A stretch of 64,000 bases of DNA, taken from the IMG/VR virus record IMGVR_UViG_3300047548_001236, positions 218,856 to 282,855 of that record; one strand, written 5' to 3'. The position numbers were made by a program, and so were the translations under genes. This DNA is from a virus. A model generated the notes under the pieces. The model saw only the letters and a list, made by a program, of their open reading frames with translations. It made no database searches and was not told the DNA's origin. Positions 25,192-33,341 of the stretch are shown here, piece by piece (positions within the stretch are counted from its first letter, which is position 1; every line of letters begins with the position of its first letter).

Positions 25192-25843
25192 CATCTTCAT
25201 CCTCTTCGTCGCCGATGAACACAATACGAGCAGCGACGATCTCTCCTTTGTCATTGCGACCCACGTAGCAATTGTACCCACCATCACCATAGCCCGAATG
25301 AGTAGCAACGCCAAACCCTACGTTGGCGATACCAAGATAGTTTGGCTCAGAGCGAACACGTGTAGCAGTCCTCATGGAGTCGATGATATCACGGACTCGC
25401 TCGTTGGAAAGTTCTTTTGATTCTGTGTAAATCTTTTCCAATCTCTCAATCATATCTTCGGTATAAAGGGGTTCTTCCCAAATCCTTTCATCACCGGCGG
25501 TCCCGGAGCAGACCTTTCCGTAGAACGTATCCAAATTCATGTATTCGCCAGTCTCGCCTTCGGGATACTGGGTTTCATCAAAGAATCCGGCCTGGCCACT
25601 ATCAACACCAACATGAATTTCTGTCAGTTCGTGCGCATCGACATTACCGATAAAGTCACCATGCCAAATGCACAGTTCAGCAATCCGATCACCCCAACCA
25701 GTTTGTTCATGAGACGCGACAACCTTCTCAGCAATCCATGCACCAGGAAGAACATTTTCAAGAACACCGGCACACCACGTTCCCTTGGTGTAACAGGGAT
25801 CGGTGACACGGAGTTGGTTAGAAGTCAAGTGAAAAACGGTCAT
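25184..25843 (-). CDS. DUF4241-like protein
   Basis: 219 residues. VTDPCY near the N-terminus and VDSGQAGFFDETQY in the middle match the DUF4241 pattern, a family of unknown function widespread in bacteria and phages. The C-terminus is very acidic (GDEEDEDDE). AAGGATAT precedes the ATG. Confidence 0.75.
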   Translation of the reverse strand: MTVFHLTSNQLRVTDPCYTKGTWCAGVLENVLPGAWIAEKVVASHEQTGWGDRIAELCIWHGDFIGNVDAHELTEIHVGVDSGQAGFFDETQYPEGETGEYMNLDTFYGKVCSGTAGDERIWEEPLYTEDMIERLEKIYTESKELSNERVRDIIDSMRTATRVRSEPNYLGIANVGFGVATHSGYGDGGYNCYVGRNDKGEIVAARIVFIGDEEDEDDE

Positions 25844-25857
25844 AATATATCCTTATG

Positions 25858-26365
25858 TTAGATTGGCTGTCCGTAGATATCATAGAGGGTAACCGAGTGG
25901 AACCCCTCATCAACAGAAGGTTCAACATAGCTGCGAACCATACTCTCGATCACGTTATCGGGAATGGTTTTCCCGGGACGATTGGCGAGACGACGGCGCA
26001 GCTCATCCCACTCCGATTGATCTCGGGGCGGCACCATGCAAATGCAATGCCTGGTGTAGATTTTGGGAGTCTTGGCCAAGATGCTGGCTCGCTTCTTGGG
26101 GGACATATTGGTCTGATCCCAGTATACGTCAATTTTACATTCAAACGCCATAGTCAGCAACTCATTCATGCGTTTGGTTGCAGGATCAATATACTTGGAG
26201 AATCCGAAGTCATAGCTCCATCCATTAACATTGGACCACTGTTCAATCAGGGCATCGGTGCTGTATACGAATACGTCTCCTCCGAACTCAGGATCATCAA
26301 CGAACTTCAGAAAAGACGACTTGCCAGAACCAGGCAACCCCCACGAGAACAGTCATGTTACGCAT
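25858..26365 (-). pseudogene. Polynucleotide-kinase-like P-loop protein with frameshift in Walker A region
   Basis: The long frame starts LPGSGKSS and continues with STDALIEQW, VYWDQTNMSPKKRA and a C-terminal helix, typical of T4 PseT-like 5'-kinase domains. The natural start is the ATG at 26365 (GGAGGG nine bases upstream), which reads MRNMTVLVG and then leaves frame in a run of five G residues (26339-26343 on the plus strand as C). Four G residues would give MRNMTVLVGLPGSGKSS. So either a base was gained in the run or the read is wrong; a TTG start at 26337 would leave the P-loop at the very end. Confidence 0.72.
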
Positions 26366-26560
26366 TCAGCGAATCCCTCCAATATTTTGCTCACACCACA
26401 CACTGTGGAGCTGCTCCATAACAGCCTTGATATCTCGGTTCTCACGATCAGACAAGCGGATTTCATTGCCGTTGACCATATTGACAACTCCTCGGTCAAT
26501 ATTAACCGAGGAGACGTTATCCAAATTGATGATGTGGGTTTGGGTAAAGAACAGTCTCAT
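26366..26560 (-). CDS. hypothetical small protein
   Basis: 64 residues from the ATG at 26560 after GAGAGGAA. Beta-strand-rich N-terminus (THIINLDNVSSVNIDRG). It abuts the kinase-like start. The function is unknown. Confidence 0.65.
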   Translation of the reverse strand: MRLFFTQTHIINLDNVSSVNIDRGVVNMVNGNEIRLSDRENRDIKAVMEQLHSVWCEQNIGGIR

Positions 26561-26571
26561 TAGGTTTCCTC

Positions 26572-26859
26572 TCAGAACATAACAGAACGAACGATTTCGA
26601 CGGGAGCGCCAAGATCGCGAACACGAAACTTTTTGCGAATCGAACAGCCGTGCTTGTTGCAGAAGTCGGCGTACCACTGCTCATCACTACGGCACTGGTT
26701 GTTTGCAGCTTCTTCGGTGGTGAACGACCACTTCAACTGCCAGTAGTTGTCAGGATCAATTCCGTTCAGACGCATTTGAGCTTTGTGCTCGGCCGGAAGA
26801 TCTTCAAGATACTCGACCACGAACTGGTTGATACGCTCGATGTAGGTTTCGTTTTCCAT
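26572..26859 (-). CDS. hypothetical protein, first gene after P3
   Basis: 95 residues from the ATG at 26859 after AAAGGAGA. Soluble, with two Cys. The function is unknown. Confidence 0.65.
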   Translation of the reverse strand: MENETYIERINQFVVEYLEDLPAEHKAQMRLNGIDPDNYWQLKWSFTTEEAANNQCRSDEQWYADFCNKHGCSIRKKFRVRDLGAPVEIVRSVMF

Positions 26860-26885
26860 GGCTGATCTCCTTTGCCTATGCAATG

Positions 26886-26914
26886 GATATAGGATTAAAA
26901 CGTAGTGAAGTCAA
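26886..26914 (-). promoter_or_regulatory. Sigma70-like promoter P3
   Basis: TTGACT (26914-26909), 17 bp, TATATC (26891-26886), reading leftward, just after the stop of the preceding gene. Confidence 0.85.
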
Positions 26915-26921
26915 CCAGCTT

Positions 26922-27557
26922 TCACCGATTGACTTCAACTTCCATGAAATAATTTGCAGAGCCTTCGTCGATAAGATCACGAATCTCATCAGCGGTATCA
27001 GTGATCGAGTACTTGTAGCTGGTCGAAGTGTACGATTTCTTTTTACCTTCGATGATATCCAGCATCAGCCGCTTGAGAATGTGCCAGGTGTAGGAGAAGT
27101 CTGAGAACCAGATCTTCTCTTCGGCCAGCCGCAGCATCTGCTTGTCGACCCCTTTCGGAGCCCACCCTCGAGCAAACATCTCATCGAGATTATGGTCCCA
27201 ACAGTGCTCCTTGACATAATCATTGACGAGGATTGCATAGTCGTTGTACTGATCAGCCAGTTTCTCAACCGAAATCACAAATGTATCGCTGGCACCCACA
27301 TAGCTATGATCGCAGCAACGACATTCCGTGTAGACTGTCTCCGTGATTGCGGCTCGTTGATCGCGGAAAGTCGTGGGATCGACGATGGGTAGTTGAGGAA
27401 TATGTTTGTAAACTCCAAGGGTACGGAACCCCCAGGCAGTCAACAAACCGCTGCTATCCACATAACCGTTACGTTTCAGAGACCGAAGCGTCCGACCGTC
27501 AATTTGACCACCTCCGTGAATTGTTTGAAGGTGGGTGATGATCGCAGCGTTGTTCAT
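26922..27557 (-). CDS. hypothetical protein
   Basis: 211 residues from the ATG at 27557; AAGGAG is nine bases upstream. It begins with a helix-turn-helix-like stretch (GRTLRSLKRNGYVDSSGLLT) resembling a winged-helix N-terminus, then CRCCDHSYVG. A DNA-binding regulator is possible. It is the first gene after P4. Confidence 0.65.
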   Translation of the reverse strand: MNNAAIITHLQTIHGGGQIDGRTLRSLKRNGYVDSSGLLTAWGFRTLGVYKHIPQLPIVDPTTFRDQRAAITETVYTECRCCDHSYVGASDTFVISVEKLADQYNDYAILVNDYVKEHCWDHNLDEMFARGWAPKGVDKQMLRLAEEKIWFSDFSYTWHILKRLMLDIIEGKKKSYTSTSYKYSITDTADEIRDLIDEGSANYFMEVEVNR

Positions 27558-27583
27558 TTTCACATTCTCCTTTTGTCTAAACA

Positions 27584-27612
27584 GATATAGGAGGGTTCGT
27601 ATACAGATTCAA
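27584..27612 (-). promoter_or_regulatory. Sigma70-like promoter P4
   Basis: TTGAAT (27612-27607), 17 bp, TATATC (27589-27584), reading leftward. Confidence 0.8.
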
Positions 27613-27630
27613 CAAGTATATTGTAAATGA

Positions 27631-27879
27631 TCACCACTCAACCACGTTGACACGGAACGATGCAAACGATGAGATGTCGATCACGCAATTGTGGATATTG
27701 ATGTACCCATTACCATCGCTGCTGTTGAACACTTGTTTGATCAGGTTCTTAATCTGATCGATCCCCTCTTGAATCTGTTCAGCGTCAGCTTCATCATCGA
27801 TGGGAGCTGTTTCAAGCAGCACCCAGTGGACACCACCATTCTTGAGAAGACCTTCGATGCTCAGCGATTTCTTTGCCAT
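27631..27879 (-). CDS. hypothetical small protein
   Basis: 82 residues, acidic. GGAGC in the end of the upstream gene serves its ATG. No recognised domain. It ends just upstream of P4. Confidence 0.65.
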   Translation of the reverse strand: MAKKSLSIEGLLKNGGVHWVLLETAPIDDEADAEQIQEGIDQIKNLIKQVFNSSDGNGYINIHNCVIDISSFASFRVNVVEW

Positions 27880-27882
27880 GAT

Positions 27883-28149
27883 TCAGCTCCAATCCATTTC
27901 CACAAATTCGGTGCGACCACCGGGTTCAATGCGTTTGCCTTCAACGATGATGGCAACGGGACCATTCCACTCGTACCACATACCATCGCGAACGGTTTCA
28001 CGAGACGACCATCCAATATCACGGAAGTCGCCGATGCACAGACCATACGCATAGCCAGATGCATCAATCACTTCGATAACTTCACCGGCCTTGATCTTTT
28101 CGATTGCTTCGGCCAGCAGTTGCTTCTTTTGTTGGTAGGCTTCGATCAT
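27883..28149 (-). CDS. hypothetical protein in P5 transcript
   Basis: 88 residues from the ATG at 28149, which has GGGAGA eight bases upstream. Earlier starts (28185, 28164) fall inside or at the foot of a 5' hairpin, so are less likely. The protein looks like a small beta-barrel (GEVIEVIDASGYAYGLCIG). The function is unknown. Confidence 0.65.
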   Translation of the reverse strand: MIEAYQQKKQLLAEAIEKIKAGEVIEVIDASGYAYGLCIGDFRDIGWSSRETVRDGMWYEWNGPVAIIVEGKRIEPGGRTEFVEMDWS

Positions 28150-28164
28150 TGTGTTGTCTCCCAT

Positions 28165-28208
28165 CGACAGCAAAGGTCCTGTCATCACTGCTCAGTCCTT
28201 TGCTGTCG
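28165..28208 (-). promoter_or_regulatory. 5' leader hairpin after P5
   Basis: CGACAGCAAAGG and CCTTTGCTGTCG (12 bp, perfect) enclose a 20-base loop. The stem begins about two bases after the predicted transcript start, so the mRNA would start with a stable stem-loop. Confidence 0.7.
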
Positions 28209-28216
28209 TTGTAGGA

Positions 28217-28245
28217 GATATAGGATCACTCTTCTGGAGTGTCAA
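28217..28245 (-). promoter_or_regulatory. Sigma70-like promoter P5
   Basis: A consensus TTGACA (28245-28240), 17 bp, TATATC (28222-28217), reading leftward. The -35 box lies in the last codons of the clpP-like gene. Confidence 0.88.
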
Positions 28246-28876
28246 CAGTCTCAATGACTTTTTTCTGAGCTTTTTTCTTAGCACCTTGTTGCTCAGACTT
28301 CTTTTGGCGAGCCTTGAGTCGCTTGATCACCTCATGACCATCCATCCAGATGTCCTTGTTATTGAGGATGGATACGATTTCTTCTGGAGACAGGAAGTCG
28401 TTGTAGATCTCTTTGAGAAGACGCTCAGACCACTTGCGTTCATGCTGTAGCTGGTCGAACATCTCACCACCTTTACCAAACACGCCTGAGCTGTAGTTAT
28501 GGAACATGAACATCGAATGCTCAGATACTTCGAATGTTTCAGCACAAAGGAAAATCATGGTTGCCGCTGACATGCATGCACCTTCGACAGACATGATCAC
28601 TGTTGCTGCAGTCTCTTGTAGCACTCTCATAAACTGAATTGCAGTGAACACATCACCGCCATATGAGTTGATGTAGATCTTGACAGCATCATTCTCACCA
28701 GCATGACGGATCGTATCGAACCATTGGATATATTCATCTGCTGATTCAATATCACCGCTGAGGTAGAACTCGTGGACGTTGATGATAGGCTTTGTGAAGA
28801 ACCTTTCATCCTGTTTTTGCGATTTCCCAAATATGTCCAGTAGGTCTAGCTTGCCGCCTGTTTTGTTATTCTTCAC
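28226..28876 (-). CDS. ClpP/crotonase-fold serine peptidase
   Basis: 216 residues. ClpP-like order: YINSYGGDV (oxyanion region), GACMSAATM with Ser at about 103, SMFMFHNY with His at about 126, and DIWMDGHEV with Asp at about 179. This gives a complete Ser-His-Asp triad. A lysine-rich C-terminal tail is added. The start is a GTG at 28876 behind AAGGA. It sits among early genes, so it may act on host proteins, or later on prohead proteins; neither is shown. It may need a host ClpX/ClpA-type partner. Confidence 0.85.
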   Translation of the reverse strand: MKNNKTGGKLDLLDIFGKSQKQDERFFTKPIINVHEFYLSGDIESADEYIQWFDTIRHAGENDAVKIYINSYGGDVFTAIQFMRVLQETAATVIMSVEGACMSAATMIFLCAETFEVSEHSMFMFHNYSSGVFGKGGEMFDQLQHERKWSERLLKEIYNDFLSPEEIVSILNNKDIWMDGHEVIKRLKARQKKSEQQGAKKKAQKKVIETVDTPEE

Positions 28877-28889
28877 GTTGATGTCCTTC

Positions 28890-29462
28890 TCAGAAGTTGT
28901 GATTTTCTTTATATTGCTTGAGCCACTTCAACGCGGCTTCTCTCTCTCTTTCCCAACGGGGAATGTGTATGTCCCAACCAACAGAGTCAGGCCATGTATC
29001 CGATTTTTTATATTCCGGGATTTTCTCAAGATTGGCAATAGCTTCGTCAATGGTGAGGTTACCATCCTTACCAAATGCACCACGAACCTTGTAAGCGGGG
29101 TGCTTACCAAGCCCTTCAAGGGTACTGATCCCCAATGCTTCTTCGACGTGACAACGGATACAGGAGCAGGGAACACATATACAATCACCCATATGTTCGG
29201 CGTTCAGATAACTGAGGAACGAGGTGACTTCTTCGGACTCGGTTGTCATGTTGCAGATGGGGCCCCATTTGGCGAGTTTATTACTGACAGCTTCGAGAGT
29301 CGGGATGTTGTCTTTATCGATTTTGCCATCGAGCCACATATGGACGGAACATAGAATTTCAGTATATTCTTCATTTTGTAAGTAGAGAACGACACGTTCC
29401 TTGTCACGTTCGTCGACCTCTATAGTAGTGTTGAATGGGTTTGGTTGCCAGTTAATTTTCAT
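28890..29462 (-). CDS. Conserved phage protein with Cys cluster
   Basis: 190 residues from the ATG at 29462 (ATGA overlap; GGAG upstream). Motif NWQPNPFNTTIEVDERDK starts the protein, and CICVPCSCIRCHVEEAL gives a cluster of four Cys and a His able to bind a metal. The C-terminus is Trp-rich. The function is unknown. Confidence 0.7.
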   Translation of the reverse strand: MKINWQPNPFNTTIEVDERDKERVVLYLQNEEYTEILCSVHMWLDGKIDKDNIPTLEAVSNKLAKWGPICNMTTESEEVTSFLSYLNAEHMGDCICVPCSCIRCHVEEALGISTLEGLGKHPAYKVRGAFGKDGNLTIDEAIANLEKIPEYKKSDTWPDSVGWDIHIPRWEREREAALKWLKQYKENHNF

Positions 29463-29728
29463 TCGTCGTATATCTCCAGTCTCGCTTGCTTTGCACGGTA
29501 TCCTCCGTCGTGCCAACGTTGGATGCGAATCGACAGTTCGCCCTCATCTAAAGGTACAAGATTAGTTTGGCAGTGCTTTCTCCAGGCTTGTCTAGCTGTC
29601 TGAGCAAACGTGCCGTGACTCATTTCGGGCCAGATTTTGTCTTTATGTTTGACGTCCCACGGAGAAAGTGGAGGTACAATCACCCACCCATCGAGATAGT
29701 ATGTTTTGGTTTCATTTGGTTTCGTCAT
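29459..29728 (-). CDS. hypothetical small protein
   Basis: 89 residues, basic, with WVIVPPLSPWD near the N-terminus. It overlaps both neighbours. The function is unknown. Confidence 0.65.
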   Translation of the reverse strand: MTKPNETKTYYLDGWVIVPPLSPWDVKHKDKIWPEMSHGTFAQTARQAWRKHCQTNLVPLDEGELSIRIQRWHDGGYRAKQARLEIYDE

Positions 29729-29984
29729 ATGGTGTCACCTCAAAACGGCAATGCGATAGCCACTGCGGCTCTATATACTGTTTGGCTACTTCATGGAATC
29801 GTTCTTTCCATCTCTCAACACCTTCATCTGACAGACGACTAAACGTATAGTCTACTTTATGCGGAGGAACGATGGATCTCCAGAACACCTTTTCGTAATT
29901 CTGGGTGATTAGGATTCTCTCAATGTTTGACAGAGCTTCATCGCCTGTAAACGGAATAGTCACTTTCAGCTTGTTACTTGGCAT
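29712..29984 (-). CDS. hypothetical protein, paralogue of the 41.1-kb protein
   Basis: 90 residues. It shares length and pattern with the protein at 41069-41329: VxIPxxD near the start, NYEK/SYEK, VDYTF/MVYRF, (D/E)xGVExxK and HCxFxV at the end. The similarity is weak but runs the whole length. The function is unknown. Confidence 0.65.
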   Translation of the reverse strand: MPSNKLKVTIPFTGDEALSNIERILITQNYEKVFWRSIVPPHKVDYTFSRLSDEGVERWKERFHEVAKQYIEPQWLSHCRFEVTPYDETK

Positions 29985-30282
29985 CCCAATAGTCCTTTGG
30001 CATATTGGTCCAAGGAGTAGACCAGTAGAACACGATCCAGTACAGATTCAATTGAGCGTGAGGGCAATCGTACCAAAACTTGTGTAGGCCAAACACAGGC
30101 CATCCTAGCACTGTTTTGAACCAACCATCATCCGAGCTTTTTCTCAATGCATCGCGCATCTCTTTATCGATTCGACCGACTTTGAAGTAGTAGAAGTAGT
30201 GATCAGTGCCGAGTGTCTTCTCGGTCTGGTAGAATTCAATCCCTTCACGGACGATCTTAAAATTCCAGGGATACTGTTTCAA
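29974..30282 (-). CDS. hypothetical protein with TTG start
   Basis: 102 residues from a TTG at 30282 whose bases overlap the upstream TGA (TTGA), after AGGAAAG; an ATG at 30342 would give 122 residues but overlaps the upstream gene heavily. Trp/Tyr/Phe-rich C-terminus (YWIVFYWSTPW). The function is unknown. Confidence 0.55.
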   Translation of the reverse strand: MKQYPWNFKIVREGIEFYQTEKTLGTDHYFYYFKVGRIDKEMRDALRKSSDDGWFKTVLGWPVFGLHKFWYDCPHAQLNLYWIVFYWSTPWTNMPKDYWDAK

Positions 30283-30464
30283 CTTTCCTGATCCTTCTTT
30301 GAACTCATCGTATTGAGGTAAAGCTCGTATGCAGACTCGCACGCATCACATTGTTTACCATCTACTTCTCCATAACCACCATTACAGGTGTTGTTTCCAC
30401 ACTTACCGCATATGACAACGTCGTGCTCACATAAACTACAGTAGTCCCAGTAATGATTCATCAT
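30279..30464 (-). CDS. Small zinc-finger-like protein
   Basis: 61 residues with CSLCEHDVVICGKCGNNTC and a later CDAC, enough ligands for two zinc sites. Linked by TGATG to the gene upstream. It could bind nucleic acid or a host protein. Confidence 0.7.
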   Translation of the reverse strand: MMNHYWDYCSLCEHDVVICGKCGNNTCNGGYGEVDGKQCDACESAYELYLNTMSSKKDQES

Positions 30465-30736
30465 CAGTCCTTTTCATACACATAAAACGTTGGCTCGTAA
30501 TCAAGCTCGAACGAGAAGTCGGTGGGTTTGTTAACGCCCTGCTGTTTGACTCGAACAGTAGACTTGCCGTTATCGTTACGCATCCACTCCCAACCATCCA
30601 TGTTGCTGTGAGCATATTGAAGGAACTTTTCAGCGACCAACGACTCCCACCCAGGGTATTCCATCATTGTCCAGTGCTCATCGTCGTCATCTTCATCGCC
30701 GACAATCCAAGCCTGATACTCAACCTGCGAGCCCAT
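30464..30736 (-). CDS. Acidic small protein
   Basis: 90 residues from the ATG at 30736 (TGATG). It has DEDDDDEHW near the N-terminus and many aromatics. The function is unknown. Confidence 0.65.
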   Translation of the reverse strand: MGSQVEYQAWIVGDEDDDDEHWTMMEYPGWESLVAEKFLQYAHSNMDGWEWMRNDNGKSTVRVKQQGVNKPTDFSFELDYEPTFYVYEKD

Positions 30737-30981
30737 CAATACACCTCTCTATGATTCGTATGTTCTACAAATCCACACAACGCGCATGTTCTAACGTCGT
30801 AATAACCGTCAAGTCTTCCATATTCATCATCTGTTGACTTATGCTGGACATTGACAAAGTTGTCGGGGTGAGGACACGCAGCCTGAAAATCTTTAATCTC
30901 CTGACGAAGACCTTTGATCGCTTGCTCGTGATCCTCTATATCTTTATATATCTGAACCAACGGTCTCTTTGCTTTAACCAT
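30736..30981 (-). CDS. Coiled coil with C-terminal zinc-ribbon-like motif
   Basis: 81 residues from the ATG at 30981 after GGAGAAAAAG. An N-terminal helix is followed by CPHPDNF and CALCGF, a C-x2-H...C-x2-C pattern seen in small phage zinc ribbons. The function is unknown. Confidence 0.65.
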   Translation of the reverse strand: MVKAKRPLVQIYKDIEDHEQAIKGLRQEIKDFQAACPHPDNFVNVQHKSTDDEYGRLDGYYDVRTCALCGFVEHTNHREVY

Positions 30982-31210
30982 TCTTCTTTTTCTCCAATCG
31001 GTAGGCGCCTTCTGGCTTATCAAGGGATGCAAGAAAATCGTCGAACATGTCAGGAGACATAACGATTTCAACATGATTGTCGATATCCTCATTCCATTGA
31101 CGAATGATAATACAGTCATCGTATAGGTTAAACGTCACGTCTTCATGGAATCCACTATCATCGAGGATAGTGATTTTAACCTCATCCAATTCCATTTCTG
31201 TCGTAAACAT
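30974..31210 (-). CDS. Acidic hypothetical protein
   Basis: 78 residues from the ATG at 31210 (TGATG overlap, AAGGAG upstream). Strongly acidic with a C-terminal basic tail. The function is unknown. Confidence 0.65.
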   Translation of the reverse strand: MFTTEMELDEVKITILDDSGFHEDVTFNLYDDCIIIRQWNEDIDNHVEIVMSPDMFDDFLASLDKPEGAYRLEKKKNG

Positions 31211-31584
31211 CAGATAGTCTCCTTCCAGAAGGTGTTCTTGATATCTTGCCACACCTGCTCCGCGACATCATTGTTGGGCATACGGTAGGTGTGCTTTGTC
31301 TCCCCATAAGAGATTGTCACCATGGGGGATTGCCAGTATGTATAATCCCAACCGCTACCCCATAGCTTGAACGGTGTGTAAAACCTGCTAAGAGTAGGAT
31401 GTTTCTTCTTCCACAGCTTAACCAAGCGACGATTAACAACCACATCGGGATGGCTACGCCGGCCTTTAGACCAATACACTCCTAGCAGTTGAATAGTGTT
31501 AATGTGCGCAAAACGAGGTTCATCTTCGTTTTTCATAGCAGGTAATGGATACTTCACTAAATGTTCTGTTGGCGTATCTGTCAT
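31210..31584 (-). CDS. hypothetical protein
   Basis: 124 residues from the ATG at 31584 after GGAG. Basic and Trp-rich in the middle (WKKKHPTLSRFYTPFKLWG). It directly follows the NADAR gene. The function is unknown. Confidence 0.65.
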   Translation of the reverse strand: MTDTPTEHLVKYPLPAMKNEDEPRFAHINTIQLLGVYWSKGRRSHPDVVVNRRLVKLWKKKHPTLSRFYTPFKLWGSGWDYTYWQSPMVTISYGETKHTYRMPNNDVAEQVWQDIKNTFWKETI

Positions 31585-31585
31585 A

Positions 31586-32035
31586 TCAAACTCCAAATTT
31601 CAAAGTAATGTCGTCTCGAATCTCCATCAGCAGTTTGCCAAGCATATTCTTGCCCGTGCCGATAGGACATTGGCCCCAGAACCTATCGTTCCATGTATTC
31701 CCTTCGATCAGCTCACGCGGTGCTGTCGATTGAAGCCAGCTATACAAAGGTACGTCAGACCGGAATGGAGAAAACTTGCGCTCGAGGATTCGACGCATCT
31801 CCATCACTTTAATCTGCTCCCAATCATCTCTAAGTTTTATCGTGCGACCGAACTTCTTCACCTGATACGGCGATGCGATTTTTGAGATCTTTTCTCGCAG
31901 CTCTTCGTCTTTTGTCTTGGCAGCGACATACGCATGTTCAGACGAAGGATACGTCAACCCTTCATAAGCAACGTCAGCCATAAACATATTTGACAAAAAG
32001 AAGTAGCGATCTTTGAAACTTATTATGGGCTCCAA
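31586..32035 (-). CDS. NADAR (YbiA-like) N-glycosidase-fold protein
   Basis: 149 residues from a TTG at 32035, giving the family-typical start (M)EPIISFKDRYFFLSN; an ATG at 32071 adds 12 residues. Further family motifs are LTYPSSEHAYVAAKT, LIEGNTWNDRFWG and NMLGKLLMEIRD. NADAR proteins act on ADP-ribosyl or related N-glycosidic links, and some remove ADP-ribose from DNA guanine, reversing DarT-type toxins. This fits a phage with an NAD gene set, but the substrate here is not shown. Confidence 0.87.
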   Translation of the reverse strand: MEPIISFKDRYFFLSNMFMADVAYEGLTYPSSEHAYVAAKTKDEELREKISKIASPYQVKKFGRTIKLRDDWEQIKVMEMRRILERKFSPFRSDVPLYSWLQSTAPRELIEGNTWNDRFWGQCPIGTGKNMLGKLLMEIRDDITLKFGV

Positions 32036-32298
32036 TTTTTCACCTGTTTGTTTCCATGACAATACATGCAAGCCGTGTACGACTCGAATCCGTTCACCTT
32101 ACCACGCTCATTCTCTGTAAATCCACAGAAATGTCCGGTCCGATGAATACCAATCATGCACCGGAACCAGTGATAAAAGAAACGGCGATAGCCCTTGAAG
32201 CCATCACCATGGGTTTGAGCTTCAAGGGCAATATTGATCCAGCGTCCAGAATACCAGACGAATACTCTTTTGTGCTTGAACAGAATGGGGAATCTCAT
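32023..32298 (-). CDS. hypothetical basic protein
   Basis: 91 residues from the ATG at 32298 (ATGA overlap). Basic and aromatic; CMYCHG near the end could bind metal with HFCGF. The function is unknown. Confidence 0.6.
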   Translation of the reverse strand: MRFPILFKHKRVFVWYSGRWINIALEAQTHGDGFKGYRRFFYHWFRCMIGIHRTGHFCGFTENERGKVNGFESYTACMYCHGNKQVKNWSP

Positions 32299-33110
32299 GT
32301 CCACAGACTCTTTCTAACTTTAATCAGACGAATCAACATTTCCGTGTCCTCTTCATCATACTGACGTTCAATTTCACGGTTTTTGTCCATAATCGCACGA
32401 AAAGCGTCGCGATCTTCCTCAGGATCATCATCAAACATATCAATGCCGCGTTTGCGCTGTTGTTCGCTGTGAGCTTCCCAGCCACTAACAACGTACGGAT
32501 CGGGACGGTTAGGACGAATCTCCGTCCACCATTTGTAAAGCTCTGTGATCTCGGTAGCAGCAATTGCTTGAGCTGTGGGCTTGGCTTCGTGCTTCTTGTC
32601 TTCTTCGAGCCACTCTTCGTCCGTAAGCTCGGACGCCCATTTCAAGTGATCGAGTCCAGCCTCACGGTTGCGATACGTACGAAGGCGCCATTTACCAGCT
32701 TGCCACCACTTCTTATCTTTCAGCTTTTCTTCGTCCCAGCGGATGTTGGAATACGCTGTCTCAATCTCGACGAAGTCGACTAGTTCGTCAAACATGCAGT
32801 ACAGCATACGCTCACTCAAATCCATGAAGCTGCCAGGTTTCACATGTTTGGGATGAGCGACCAACGCGTGAGCTTGATCGATCCACCGATTGACGATGTA
32901 GTACTTAATATTGTACATCTTGTCAGTAGGCCAATAGACGATCTTTTGAAGATGATCCAAACCCTCCTCTGCAAGCCAGTAACGAATGGGATGGTTAGCC
33001 TTTGCTTCGGCTTCCCACTTCTTCCATCCAGAACCGCTCTCAGCGTGTGGTTTCTTCGTTCCTCTCAGCCAATCGGCGAATTTGGAACAACTCCAGTAGC
33101 TGCTACGCAT
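32295..33110 (-). CDS. Conserved phage protein of unknown function
   Basis: 271 residues starting MRSSYWSCSKFADWLRGT, a strongly conserved opening found in many large phages. Trp-rich throughout (YWPTDKMYNIKYYIVNRW). It is the largest gene in this stretch of tiny ORFs. No catalytic motif was recognised. Confidence 0.8.
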   Translation of the reverse strand: MRSSYWSCSKFADWLRGTKKPHAESGSGWKKWEAEAKANHPIRYWLAEEGLDHLQKIVYWPTDKMYNIKYYIVNRWIDQAHALVAHPKHVKPGSFMDLSERMLYCMFDELVDFVEIETAYSNIRWDEEKLKDKKWWQAGKWRLRTYRNREAGLDHLKWASELTDEEWLEEDKKHEAKPTAQAIAATEITELYKWWTEIRPNRPDPYVVSGWEAHSEQQRKRGIDMFDDDPEEDRDAFRAIMDKNREIERQYDEEDTEMLIRLIKVRKSLWT

Positions 33111-33113
33111 TGC

Positions 33114-33341
33114 TTAACGCCCTTTCAAAAACTCAACAAATTTGTGCTGATCATCCTGCGATTCAAAACAGAGAGTGTGTGAGTACATGTCAGTGTACCT
33201 CACAAAACCCCACTGGTGTTGTTTAAGATGAGCTCTGCACCATCTTTTTCCTTCATACTCAAAATCTTCGTCGATTTCCACAGTATAATGCTCTTGGTGC
33301 ATCCACTTCTGCTTATACTCGAATATCTCCTGAGGTGTCAT
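33114..33341 (-). CDS. hypothetical small protein
   Basis: 75 residues with many His, Tyr and Phe. The next gene upstream overlaps it by 4 bases. The function is unknown. Confidence 0.65.
   Translation of the reverse strand: MTPQEIFEYKQKWMHQEHYTVEIDEDFEYEGKRWCRAHLKQHQWGFVRYTDMYSHTLCFESQDDQHKFVEFLKGR

Noticed and set aside
25855-26421. 188-codon plus-strand frame
   Set aside because: It is antisense to the kinase-like gene and the small gene upstream of it; ribosome sites and motifs support the minus strand.
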